The notes under the pieces are model-generated. The model ran no database searches, had not been told where the DNA came from, and was given only the letters and a program-made list of their open reading frames with translations. 35,907 nucleotides of DNA from JANQPA01 sp964628385 (GTDB taxonomy: Bacteria; Bacteroidota; Bacteroidia; Chitinophagales; Saprospiraceae): assembly GCA_964628385.1 (NCBI GenBank), contig CAZVOD010000045.1, positions 1-35,907 on the forward strand, written 5' to 3'. Each line of letters starts with the position of its first letter. The first letter of the stretch is position 1. The translations under genes were made by a program, and so were the position numbers. This document shows positions 8,646-16,499 of this stretch, piece by piece.

Positions 8646-8693
8646 ATCTTACCCCTCCGACACAAGTCTAATAGACTTGTGTTAGGATAAGAT
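8646..8693. repeat. Inverted repeat between convergent genes
   Basis: A perfect 10-bp stem (ACACAAGTCT at 8660-8669, AGACTTGTGT at 8673-8682) with a 3-base loop. It is extended by imperfect outer arms beginning ATCTTA at 8646 and ending TAAGAT at 8693. It lies just after the SPOR protein and before the end of the converging PLP-enzyme gene. It is probably part of a bidirectional termination region, though no strong T-run follows it directly. Confidence 0.6.
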
Positions 8694-8701
8694 GAAAAAC
8701 C

Positions 8702-8766
8702 AAAATGTGAGTCCTGTCAGTTTTGCAGTAATAGCAGTAGTTTGGCAAGGCTCACATTTTTTATAA
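8702..8766 (+). terminator. Hairpin terminator, probably bidirectional
   Basis: AAAATGTGAG at 8702-8711 pairs with CTCACATTTT at 8751-8760. The stem extends inward through several wobble or mismatched pairs (TCCTGTCA against TTGGCAAGG). On the plus strand the stem ends in six Ts; on the minus strand it is followed by TTTTGGTTTTT. It suits termination of the SPOR-protein gene and of the converging gene. Confidence 0.6.
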
Positions 8767-8782
8767 GTAATACCTTTGGGCC

Positions 8783-9739
8783 TTACAAGAGTAATTGGCC
8801 AAACCTCTGATTGAACCCAGCAATGCCCTGTAGCCCTCCGGAATGAATAATGACTATAGTAGATTTTTTAGGGAAAAAACCTTTACTGATCAAGTCAAAA
8901 GCGCCATAGAAAAGCTTCCCGGTATAAATTGGATCTAGCGCAAATTGGTGTTTAATTTTGAAATCATTCATGAATTGAATGAGGCTAGAATTGAACTTTG
9001 CATATCCCCCAAAGTGATAGTCATTATTGATCAGCCACTTGTCCACCTTCTGGGCACCAGAACAATCCAGTAAGTTACGGATATCTGCTTCCAGAAATCC
9101 TCCTTTCAAGACGGCTATTCCGATAGCGGAAGTCGATGGTGCTTTCCCCTGAATTATCCCGGCAAGCGTACCACCGGTACCACAGCAAGTTAGCATATAA
9201 TCGGGAGGCTGGCATTCGTTTTGCTGGCTGATTTCTGTTGGTAATTCTTTAGCTCCTTGCAAAGCAAGGGCATTAGTACCTCCCTCAGGAATAATGTAAT
9301 GACCATAAATATCAGGAATAATAGATTCTACAAACCCGGCCTCGGATTTATTCTTGTAGGCCCGCCTGGATACCGGCCAAAAAAGCATACCACAGGTCTC
9401 AGCAAACTCCAACGTAGGATTGAGGGGCCAGATCAATTCTCCCCGGATAATGGCGTGTGTTGGAATACCCAAAAGTTTACCAGCGCTGGCTGTAGCCGCT
9501 ATATGATTGGAAAAAGCACCGCCAAAGGTCACAATCTGACGGTATTTTTCCCTATAAAAAAAGTGAATATTGTACTTTAATTTTCTCCATTTATTACCAC
9601 AAAGTGCCATTTCTTCATCTAGCACCAGCAAGTCATCTCTCTTTACTTTTACAGTAACCTGCTTTTCAGCAAACAATGGGTCATGCAGTGTTTGCAAAGG
9701 GCTATTCTCCAGAGCGTAAGATGAGGATAACTGGTACAT
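8783..9739 (-). CDS. PLP-dependent D-cysteine desulfhydrase / ACC deaminase-like enzyme
   Basis: A 318-residue cytoplasmic fold-type II PLP enzyme of the ACC deaminase/D-cysteine desulfhydrase group. Such enzymes break down D-cysteine (to pyruvate, ammonia and sulfide) or 1-aminocyclopropane-1-carboxylate. The Schiff-base lysine is Lys50 in GNKWRKLKYN, preceded by VKRDDLL. GGAFSNHIAATA at 73-84 supplies the Asn that contacts the cofactor ring, and CCGTGGTLAGI is the phosphate-binding loop. The C terminus has HSGGLQGIAGF. Sequence alone does not separate the two activities; D-cysteine desulfhydrase is the commoner role for this type. The ATG lies 6 bases after the stop of the M16 peptidase gene, so the two form an operon. 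Length is normal. Confidence 0.85.
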   Translation of the reverse strand: MYQLSSSYALENSPLQTLHDPLFAEKQVTVKVKRDDLLVLDEEMALCGNKWRKLKYNIHFFYREKYRQIVTFGGAFSNHIAATASAGKLLGIPTHAIIRGELIWPLNPTLEFAETCGMLFWPVSRRAYKNKSEAGFVESIIPDIYGHYIIPEGGTNALALQGAKELPTEISQQNECQPPDYMLTCCGTGGTLAGIIQGKAPSTSAIGIAVLKGGFLEADIRNLLDCSGAQKVDKWLINNDYHFGGYAKFNSSLIQFMNDFKIKHQFALDPIYTGKLFYGAFDLISKGFFPKKSTIVIIHSGGLQGIAGFNQRFGQLLL

Positions 9740-9745
9740 GTAGTA

Positions 9746-12613
9746 TTATACTTCTCCAAAAATATCTTTAATCCCTATCTCTTTTACTGGTCCTATCTTT
9801 TTTAAATAGTCCGTATCGATATGCTCTTTATTTCCCATTATCATAAAATTGAACTTACGGTCTTTCACTTTTTGGGCCTGAAAATCAATCAAATCCTGGG
9901 CAGTCACACGCTGTGCAAAATCATAAAGCAATTTTCTGGCATCCTCTTCCACCCCGCGATCGCTCCATTTGAGGTGTTCCCAAAATCGTCTGGCAGGCGT
10001 AATACGTTCACTTTCAATCTTTTTAAGAATAGATTGCCTGGCCTGCTCTATTTGGTCTTCTGCAACCGGCATATTCTGAACAATATCCCGCATAGCATCT
10101 ATGGCGATGGCCATTTTATCGGGTTGCGTCCCTACATAAGCCCGCAGATAGTGCGCATGATCCTGCCTGGCGGGACTTCCGTAAAAAGCATATGTAGAAT
10201 AGGCCAGTGCTCTTGATTCGCGAATTTCCTGAAAGACTACAGACGACAAACCGTAGCCAAAGTATTCATTATAAATTTCTCCAAACAAATACTCTTCCAT
10301 ACTGAATGCAGCTGTCCCTTTAGAGACCATAAGGATATCCGTTTGAACAATAGGGAAATCCAATACAAACACTTGATTCTCTTCACTGTCAGCTGCCTTT
10401 AGTATCTTAGGTGCCGGAACTGATAACTGTGGCGTGAGTACACGATGATTACTATTCAGAAGCTTTACCAGATCCTGTTGATTGGTTTGGCCATAATAAT
10501 AAATAGAATGTGGAAATTGGAAAAGCTGCTTGATCTCTTTCACCAGGTCAGCCGCTGAGATATTTTTCATCTCTTCAGATTTCAGCCTGTAACTAATCGG
10601 TGATTGCTCGCCGTACAAGCCATAATTGAATAAAGCTTGCCGGGATAAATAATCTTTATCTTTTTTGGCATTTTCTCTCTTCGCTAAAATATCATCAACA
10701 ACATTATCAAGAGTTGTTTGGTTAGGTTCGGCCGCTTCAAAAACGTGCTCTAGCAATTGGACACCCTTTTCGAGTGACTTCCCTAACCCCGATAACATCA
10801 CATATGACCTGTACTTGCCAGCGTATACGTCAAGGGATAAGCCCAGTCGGTAAAGCTCCTGTTGTATCTGTGTTGGCGTGTATTTGGAAGTCCCTAGGTA
10901 AGGCAAATAATTCATTATCAGCGGAAGACGCTTATCATGGAATTTGCCCATTTCAAAAATATACTCCAGCCGAAAAGTATTATTGTGCGGATTTTCCACA
11001 TAATTTAGATCTATACCCTCCTTCAAATCAATGCTCTCTATGGCTTCTTGGTAGTTTACAAATTCTGGCTGAAGTGCCGAACTCGGTTTTAGCAGGAAAG
11101 ACTTAGCAAAATCAGAATTTTGATTGCGATCCAGAGGAACCGTGGTAATTTCTGGCTTCTCTACTTTGACTACCGAATCATCCTTCTCCTGACGCTTGTA
11201 AATAGAAACGTAGTTATTACTGAGAAATTTATTGGCGTAACCTACGACATCTTGTTTTGTAATTGATTTGAGTCGTTCTGCCCGTTGCAGGTATTCCTGC
11301 CAGGAAATTCCGAGAATATAGGTAGACGTCAATATGCCTACTCTACTTTGGTTGTTTTCAGCGATAGAGAGTCGTTCCAGTTGCAAGTCATTAATAACTG
11401 CCTCTATCAACCAATCTTCAAATTCGCCTTTTTTGAGCTTTTCCACTTGTCCCAGTAGTAGCTCTTCTGCCTCTTCCAGAGTCTGGCCAGTTCTGGGCCG
11501 GCCATACAGCATAAGGGCGGAATAATCCTCATACAAGAAGTGATAGGCAACCGCCTGCAGAAGTTTTTGAGGCTGATTCAGGTTGATATCGATCAGACCA
11601 GCTTTGTCATTGTAAAGAATATTAGCAATAAGAGACAGGATGATGGTTTCGTCTGTCCGGGCAGCATCCATGCGCCATCCTATTTGGACAAAAGCAGCTT
11701 CCTCGCCTTTGACTTCTAAATGTAAAGGTTCTTTTAGTTCAGGTTGCTCTTCAAAGGTAAAAGGAGGCAATTCTTTAGATTCGTATTGACCAAAATATTT
11801 TTCGGCCCATTGAACGACTTGCTCCGGGTCAAAATCACCGGCTATAACAATAGCCATATTATTAGGCACATAGTAAGTTTTGAAATACCACTGTATATTT
11901 TCGTGGGACGGGTTTTTCAAATCTTCTGCCGTGCCAATGGTAGTCTGTGTGCCATAGGGATGTTTGGGAAACAATTGCTGCATAATAGCCTTATTGGCCT
12001 TGCGATAATCATTATCCTGAATCATATTGAATTCTTCATATACGGTCTCCATTTCGGTATGGAAAAGCCTTAGCGCCAGCATTCTGAAGCGCTCTGATTC
12101 CAGCTCCATCCAACGCTCGATCTCATTACCGGGAATTTCGTTGACATATACTGTTTGCTCCACCCACGTGTAGGCATTGGTTTTTTGCGCACCAATTGCA
12201 CTGGCTAACTTATCATATTCGTTAGCTGCCACCAATTTGGCGGCATCGTTAGATAACTGGTCAATCTCCTTATAAATTGCTTTCTTAATATCTTTATCCT
12301 GGGTTTGGCGATGCTGCTCATACAGGTCAGAAATTTTTTGCAACAACACCTTTTCCTTTTCCCAATCCAGTGTTCCAATCTTGCTGGTCCCCTTGAATAA
12401 CATGTGTTCCATATAGTGAGCCAAGCCCGTGGTATCCGGTGGATCCTGCTTTGACCCTGCCCTCATCACAATATTGGTGAATACTCTGGGTTCATCCTTA
12501 TTTACGGTGAGGAATAATTTAAGTCCGTTAGGAAGGGTATACTGCAATACGTCTAAAAAATCGTTATCGATACATTCGAACTTGACAGGTATAGAAAAAG
12601 TCGATTTCTCCAT
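9746..12613 (-). CDS. M16 family zinc peptidase (pitrilysin-like)
   Basis: A 955-residue two-half M16 metallopeptidase. The inverted zinc motif HYMEH is at residues 66-70 (His66, Glu69, His70), and the third ligand is one of the glutamates in VYEEFNMIQ near 193-194. The usual NAYTWVEQTVYVNEIP and MELESERFRMLALRL segments follow the motif. The second half (from about residue 500) repeats the fold without the zinc motif, as expected of a full-length pitrilysin-type clamshell that degrades peptides. Unlike the other peptidases in this window it has no signal peptide (MEKSTFSIPVKFE), so it probably acts in the cytoplasm on transported or signal peptides. It leads a two-gene operon with the PLP enzyme. 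Confidence 0.88.
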   Translation of the reverse strand: MEKSTFSIPVKFECIDNDFLDVLQYTLPNGLKLFLTVNKDEPRVFTNIVMRAGSKQDPPDTTGLAHYMEHMLFKGTSKIGTLDWEKEKVLLQKISDLYEQHRQTQDKDIKKAIYKEIDQLSNDAAKLVAANEYDKLASAIGAQKTNAYTWVEQTVYVNEIPGNEIERWMELESERFRMLALRLFHTEMETVYEEFNMIQDNDYRKANKAIMQQLFPKHPYGTQTTIGTAEDLKNPSHENIQWYFKTYYVPNNMAIVIAGDFDPEQVVQWAEKYFGQYESKELPPFTFEEQPELKEPLHLEVKGEEAAFVQIGWRMDAARTDETIILSLIANILYNDKAGLIDINLNQPQKLLQAVAYHFLYEDYSALMLYGRPRTGQTLEEAEELLLGQVEKLKKGEFEDWLIEAVINDLQLERLSIAENNQSRVGILTSTYILGISWQEYLQRAERLKSITKQDVVGYANKFLSNNYVSIYKRQEKDDSVVKVEKPEITTVPLDRNQNSDFAKSFLLKPSSALQPEFVNYQEAIESIDLKEGIDLNYVENPHNNTFRLEYIFEMGKFHDKRLPLIMNYLPYLGTSKYTPTQIQQELYRLGLSLDVYAGKYRSYVMLSGLGKSLEKGVQLLEHVFEAAEPNQTTLDNVVDDILAKRENAKKDKDYLSRQALFNYGLYGEQSPISYRLKSEEMKNISAADLVKEIKQLFQFPHSIYYYGQTNQQDLVKLLNSNHRVLTPQLSVPAPKILKAADSEENQVFVLDFPIVQTDILMVSKGTAAFSMEEYLFGEIYNEYFGYGLSSVVFQEIRESRALAYSTYAFYGSPARQDHAHYLRAYVGTQPDKMAIAIDAMRDIVQNMPVAEDQIEQARQSILKKIESERITPARRFWEHLKWSDRGVEEDARKLLYDFAQRVTAQDLIDFQAQKVKDRKFNFMIMGNKEHIDTDYLKKIGPVKEIGIKDIFGEV

Positions 12614-12769
12614 TTTTTAATTTAAGATTTTTGTAACTCTCTGTGAAAACGCTTTAAATTAAGGGAAGTTGTAATAAGCGAGGAGGTAGCGACAGGATAA
12701 CAAGGGAGAAATGGCGCAGCCCTCTGCTCATTATTGCGAAGAGCTGCCCCATGTATCATATCGATTTTT
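12614..12769. other. Intergenic spacer with a weak hairpin
   Basis: 156 bases between two minus-strand genes. They hold the upstream region of the M16 gene and an imperfect hairpin (left arm GCAGCCCTCT near 12717, right arm AGAGCTGC near 12740) downstream of the Asp-box protein gene. There is no T-run after the hairpin on the minus strand and no TAnnTTTG box, so I can identify neither a terminator nor a promoter with confidence. Confidence 0.3.
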
Positions 12770-15700
12770 CTAATCTTCCATTTTTACTGGTTCATAGGGT
12801 TTAAAGACTGACTCTACGCTTTTTTCGACTATTTCCTGATAGGCCCTAAAATCATCGGTAAAGAACTGATCGACCTCTGCCAATACTTTTTCTACCTCTG
12901 CTTTTGCTCTCTCCATCATTCTCTCGGCCGCCTGATTTGGTGCTCCATCGAGTGTTCCGATATATCTGCGGGCATTTCCAAAGTATCCGGATAAATTATC
13001 AGAGGAACGCTGAATGCCTTTCAGGCCCGAAGGTGTCATGAAAAGTTCTTCAAGATCTGCAATCTTTTTATTCATGGCTTTAGCTTCTTTCATAATCACC
13101 TTCTTTGTAGAATCCTGTATATTAACCAACATAGAAGTAGACAGCTTTATAGAAGATTTAGCTTCCTTAAGTTGTTCAAATGCTTCGAATGCCATGCTAG
13201 CATAACTTTCCATTTCTTTGGCAGCTTCCAGCTTTGCTTTACGCTCACTCATTGGTATTTTTTTACGAGGATCTTCTTTTACCGTCACCATAGTGGAGTC
13301 TTTATGGTCATTAAAGCTCACTACCACTTTGTAAGTTCCCGGAAGTACAGCCTCACCAGATGGCAAGTCATCCTTCTCCTCAACCTTACGGCGGCTTGGA
13401 TAATGAACGCCATCCATTCTCATATTCCAGTAAGTGCGGTTCATCCCTGTATCCAGGCGTGTTTTATATTTTCTGATCATTTCATCATCCATATCATATA
13501 TCTGCACCGTTACCTCCTTTCCTCTTTTATCTACCTTGATAGAATCAGGGTTTAGCCACGCTGTCATCATGGCGCCACCGAAGCGATTATCGCCAGAAAA
13601 CATAGCATCAGCAGCAAAACGTACCCCCTGATAAGATTTATATTCAGCCATGTAGGCATCAGGAGCCTCAAAAAGGCGGAAAGCTTTCGTCAGTACTTCT
13701 CCCCTGGTAGCAGCAATTTCTCGAATGGGACGGATATCGTCAAGTATCCAGGCTGCCCTGCCAAAAGTCCCTACAATAAGGTCTTGCTCTCTGGGGTGAA
13801 TCTTAAGATCCATAGTCGTGACGGATGGATAACCATTTGTCCATTTATTCCAATTGGCTCCGCCATCAATCGTAAAGTAGAGCCCATTATCTGTACCCAA
13901 CCACAGGAATTCTTCTACTTCAGGGTCTTGTACGATTGATAAAGCATGACCGGAAGCTTGTGTTTCGTCTACAATTCGCTTAAAGGATTGACCATAATCT
14001 TTGGTATGAAAGACCATTGGCTCCCAGTTGTTTCTTCGGTAATCATTGGCAACAATAAATGCTTCACCGGCATTTTTACCGGAAACCTCTATTTGTGTAA
14101 TCCAGGAGCCTTCAGCCATTCCCTGGCCAACGAGTTTTTTAGCAAGGTTAGTCCAGCTTTGACCGCCATTTCTGGTCAGCTGTACGTTACCATCATCTGT
14201 TCCCGCCCAGATAACTGCCTCATCTACCAGTGAAGGAGCAATGGCTACTACGGTAGTATAGTTTTCGGCTCCGGTTGCATCAATAGTGAGCCCGCCGCTG
14301 ATATGCTGTTTTTGTTTGGTAGTATCGTTAGTAGTCAAATCCGGAGAAATAATTTCCCAACTATTACCACAATCTGTACTCTTGTGTACAAACTGGCTTC
14401 CGAAATATATTCCGCATGGTTCGAAAGGATCTTGGGCTATAGGAGCATTCCAGTTGAAGCGTAGGCCTATGGTATCAGGATGGGTAGGTTTGATAAATTT
14501 ACTTTCACCGGTATGCATATCCACTTTACCGACATTTCCCTGCTGAGACATGGCGTAAACATACCGTGGATCTTCAGGATGGAAGACCACATCGAAACCG
14601 TCACCAAAGTAGATCTCTCTCCAGGCAGAGTTGCGAATACCACCAGACTCCCAGGCCTGACTGGGACCCACCCATGAGCCATTATCCTGCATGCCACCGC
14701 CTACGCGATAAGGCACCTCCATGTCATAGTTGATATGATAAAACTGAGCTAAAGGAAGGTTTTCGATGAACCTCCAAGTCTTACCACCATCTCTTGTAAT
14801 ATTTAAACCACCGTCATTACCATTGATCATATAGCTGGGGTCTTCAGGATGAATCCACCAAGCATGGTGATCAGGATGAACACCGTAGTAGGGTAAGATC
14901 GTTTCAAAATTCTTACCTCCATCTTCACTTCTATTGACTAATGAAAACAGGCTATAGACTCTATTTTCATTGCTGGGGTCCACAAAAATATCTGAGTAAT
15001 AGAACGGACGATTTCCGATATCTCCTTTTTTATTGATCATTTTCCAGTTGAAGCCGCCATCTGTTGATTTGTACAGCGCATTTTCTTTGGCTTCCACTAG
15101 GGCATAGATGATATTGGGTTTGGAAGGAGCGATAGCTAGGCCGATACGCCCCAGATCGCCCTTGGGCAATCCATCTTTTTCTGTTCTGCGCTTCCAGCTT
15201 TCTCCACCATCGTGGGTGACATACAAGCCGGACCCTGCTCCTCCGGAATTAAAGGTCCAGGGCTTACGCTGGTAATGCCACATTGCTGCAATAATTTTAT
15301 TAGGATTGGTGGGATCAACGACAAGGTCAGCACAACCAGTCGTATCGTTTAAATAAAGGATTTGCTCCCAATTTTTTCCACCATCGGCAGTTCTGTATAC
15401 GCCACGCTCTTGGTTGGGCCCCCAAATGGACCCCATAGCAGCAACAAAGACGACATTGGGGTTGTCGCGATGTACAATTATGCGGTGGATTGTTTTGGTA
15501 TTTTCCAGGCCCATGAACATCCAGTTCTTACCACCATCTATGCTCTTGTAAATTCCAGCACCGCTATTGTGAGAGTTACGAGGGTTACCTTCCCCGGTTC
15601 CTACCCAGATTTCGCTGGGATTATTTTGGTTGATAGTAATAGCACCGATGGATTGCAGGGGCTGATCATCAAAGATGGGCTCCCAATCTATTCCTCCACT

Positions 15701-15916
15701 TTCAGACTTCCATACTCCACCGGAAGCTGCTCCGGCGTAGATGATATCTGGATCGCTTAAATCGACATCAATACAGGTTACCCGGCCGCTCATTCCGGCA
15801 GGCCCGATGTTCCTGATTTTGAGTCCTTTCAATTTTTCTACATTAATTTGCTGAGCTGATATCGGCTCCAGGCAAGCTATGGCCAATATCAATAAAACTA
15901 AGAATGACCTCTTCAT
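12770..15916 (-). CDS. Exported sortilin/VPS10-like Asp-box beta-propeller protein
   Basis: A 1048-residue exported protein. The ATG at 15916 opens a clear signal peptide (MKRSFLVLLILAIACLEPISAQ); an in-frame start 23 codons upstream would bury it. At least ten Asp-box (BNR) repeats of the S-x-D-x-G-x-x-W type run from about residue 50 to 720: KSIDGGKNW, RTADGGKNW, VTHDGGESW, KSTDGGFNW, TRDGGKTW, KSTDCGNSW, TRNGGQSW, TIDGGANW. These fold as one or two large propellers, like sortilin VPS10 and GH74 proteins. About residues 780-900 form a beta domain (VTVQIYDMDDEMIRKYKT), and the C-terminal 150 residues are helical (KLEAAKEMESYASMAFEAFEQL). Such proteins are common in Bacteroidota and often annotated as glycosyl hydrolases, but I see no evidence for an activity. 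Confidence 0.8.
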   Translation of the reverse strand: MKRSFLVLLILAIACLEPISAQQINVEKLKGLKIRNIGPAGMSGRVTCIDVDLSDPDIIYAGAASGGVWKSESGGIDWEPIFDDQPLQSIGAITINQNNPSEIWVGTGEGNPRNSHNSGAGIYKSIDGGKNWMFMGLENTKTIHRIIVHRDNPNVVFVAAMGSIWGPNQERGVYRTADGGKNWEQILYLNDTTGCADLVVDPTNPNKIIAAMWHYQRKPWTFNSGGAGSGLYVTHDGGESWKRRTEKDGLPKGDLGRIGLAIAPSKPNIIYALVEAKENALYKSTDGGFNWKMINKKGDIGNRPFYYSDIFVDPSNENRVYSLFSLVNRSEDGGKNFETILPYYGVHPDHHAWWIHPEDPSYMINGNDGGLNITRDGGKTWRFIENLPLAQFYHINYDMEVPYRVGGGMQDNGSWVGPSQAWESGGIRNSAWREIYFGDGFDVVFHPEDPRYVYAMSQQGNVGKVDMHTGESKFIKPTHPDTIGLRFNWNAPIAQDPFEPCGIYFGSQFVHKSTDCGNSWEIISPDLTTNDTTKQKQHISGGLTIDATGAENYTTVVAIAPSLVDEAVIWAGTDDGNVQLTRNGGQSWTNLAKKLVGQGMAEGSWITQIEVSGKNAGEAFIVANDYRRNNWEPMVFHTKDYGQSFKRIVDETQASGHALSIVQDPEVEEFLWLGTDNGLYFTIDGGANWNKWTNGYPSVTTMDLKIHPREQDLIVGTFGRAAWILDDIRPIREIAATRGEVLTKAFRLFEAPDAYMAEYKSYQGVRFAADAMFSGDNRFGGAMMTAWLNPDSIKVDKRGKEVTVQIYDMDDEMIRKYKTRLDTGMNRTYWNMRMDGVHYPSRRKVEEKDDLPSGEAVLPGTYKVVVSFNDHKDSTMVTVKEDPRKKIPMSERKAKLEAAKEMESYASMAFEAFEQLKEAKSSIKLSTSMLVNIQDSTKKVIMKEAKAMNKKIADLEELFMTPSGLKGIQRSSDNLSGYFGNARRYIGTLDGAPNQAAERMMERAKAEVEKVLAEVDQFFTDDFRAYQEIVEKSVESVFKPYEPVKMED

Positions 15917-15934
15917 AATAAGTGTTTTTTCTAC

Positions 15935-15956
15935 TAATCCATTGTCAGATGGATTA
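15935..15956. repeat. Perfect inverted repeat upstream of the Asp-box protein gene
   Basis: TAATCCA at 15935-15941 and TGGATTA at 15950-15956, with 8 bases between. It begins 19 bases upstream of the chosen ATG. It could be an operator or a 5' leader hairpin; the position is suggestive only. Confidence 0.4.
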
Positions 15957-16113
15957 AAATGATAAACCAATTTAAGACCACTCAAAATAGGAAATCATGG
16001 CTCATTGATGAAGAGATGCTACTTTTATTTGTGGGTACATATACAAATTGATGGGAAGCCTTGATGAATAATCGGTTTTTATCCTTTGGCGGCAAACGGT
16101 GATCATTTGCCAA

Positions 16114-16281
16114 TTAATGACGTGCTCCTTTCCAAGTACCTCCATACCGATAATAGTCGCCTTTCTGATGTTTTTCACAGCAGGTCTTACAGACGAAAAT
16201 CCATTCTTTACCTTTTTTGATTTGTACTCTGAACAGGATGCTATGCTCTTCTTTACAGGTTGCGCAGATTTTTGTCTTCAT
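16114..16281 (-). CDS. Small four-cysteine (zinc-ribbon-like) protein, 55 aa
   Basis: A 55-residue protein on the minus strand, ATG at 16279-16281 and TAA at 16114-16116. It starts MKTKICATCKEEHSILFRVQ, continues with KKGKEWIFVCKTCCEKHQ and ends DYYRYGGTWKGARH. Cys6-x2-Cys9 and Cys31-x2-Cys34 (with an extra Cys35) form a plausible zinc knuckle pair around a short beta hairpin. I recall short uncharacterised bacterial proteins with the same layout and a C-terminal YGGTWK ending, but know of no function. The gene lies 197 bases upstream of the Asp-box protein start and 27 bases downstream of a perfect palindrome. A terminator-like palindrome separates it from the receptor gene upstream, so it probably has its own promoter. 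Confidence 0.75.
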   Translation of the reverse strand: MKTKICATCKEEHSILFRVQIKKGKEWIFVCKTCCEKHQKGDYYRYGGTWKGARH

Positions 16282-16308
16282 AAAGTCTGGTTATTTTGCA
16301 TTAAGGCT

Positions 16309-16336
16309 GACATGTCATTTCTAGAAATGACATGTC
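16309..16336. repeat. Perfect 28-bp palindrome P1
   Basis: The half-site GACATGTCATTTCT at 16309-16322 is followed directly by its reverse complement to 16336. It ends 27 bases before the start codon of the 55-aa protein, so it is either in that gene's 5' leader or overlaps its promoter. It shares the ATGACAT/ATGTCAT core with two palindromes further upstream. Confidence 0.85.
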
Positions 16337-16382
16337 TATTCGATTGTAGTGGAATACAATGATAAATACCTGATAATGAGCC

Positions 16383-16421
16383 AAAAAAACTACATGACAT
16401 GTCTTAGACATGTCATGTAGT
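16383..16421 (-). terminator. Palindrome P2 with T-run: terminator of the receptor gene
   Basis: A 16-bp perfect stem, arms 16389-16404 (ACTACATGACATGTCT) and 16406-16421, around one central base. On the minus strand it is followed by a run of seven Ts (16389-16383). This is a textbook intrinsic terminator 79 bases after the stop of the beta-barrel receptor gene. It also carries the ATGACAT core seen in P1 and P3. Confidence 0.75.
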
Positions 16422-16431
16422 GGACTCCAGT

Positions 16432-16457
16432 AAATGTCATGTTTAAACATGACATTT
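16432..16457. repeat. Perfect 26-bp palindrome P3
   Basis: The half-site AAATGTCATGTTT at 16432-16444 is followed by its exact reverse complement to 16457, 10 bases from P2. On the plus strand two more Ts follow the final TTT, making a weak terminator shape. On the minus strand there is no T-run. Confidence 0.8.
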
Positions 16458-16499
16458 TTACGGAAAGGCTACTCTGCCATTGCAGCAGACTCCCACGGC

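Noticed and set aside
12717..12747. Hairpin downstream of the Asp-box protein gene as an intrinsic terminator
   Set aside because: The stem has a bulge and a long loop, and no T-run follows on the minus strand. Listed only as part of the spacer.
12770..15916. Several antisense frames of 60-130 codons across the Asp-box gene
   Set aside because: They mirror the repetitive glycine- and tryptophan-rich coding sequence and lack any family resemblance or start context.
16099..16362. An 87-codon plus-strand frame
   Set aside because: It is the antisense shadow of the 55-aa four-cysteine protein and runs through palindrome P1. The minus-strand reading has far better protein character.
16309..16457. 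Three palindromes considered as a short CRISPR array
   Set aside because: The repeats differ in length and sequence, spacing is 52 and 10 bases, and no cas gene is present.
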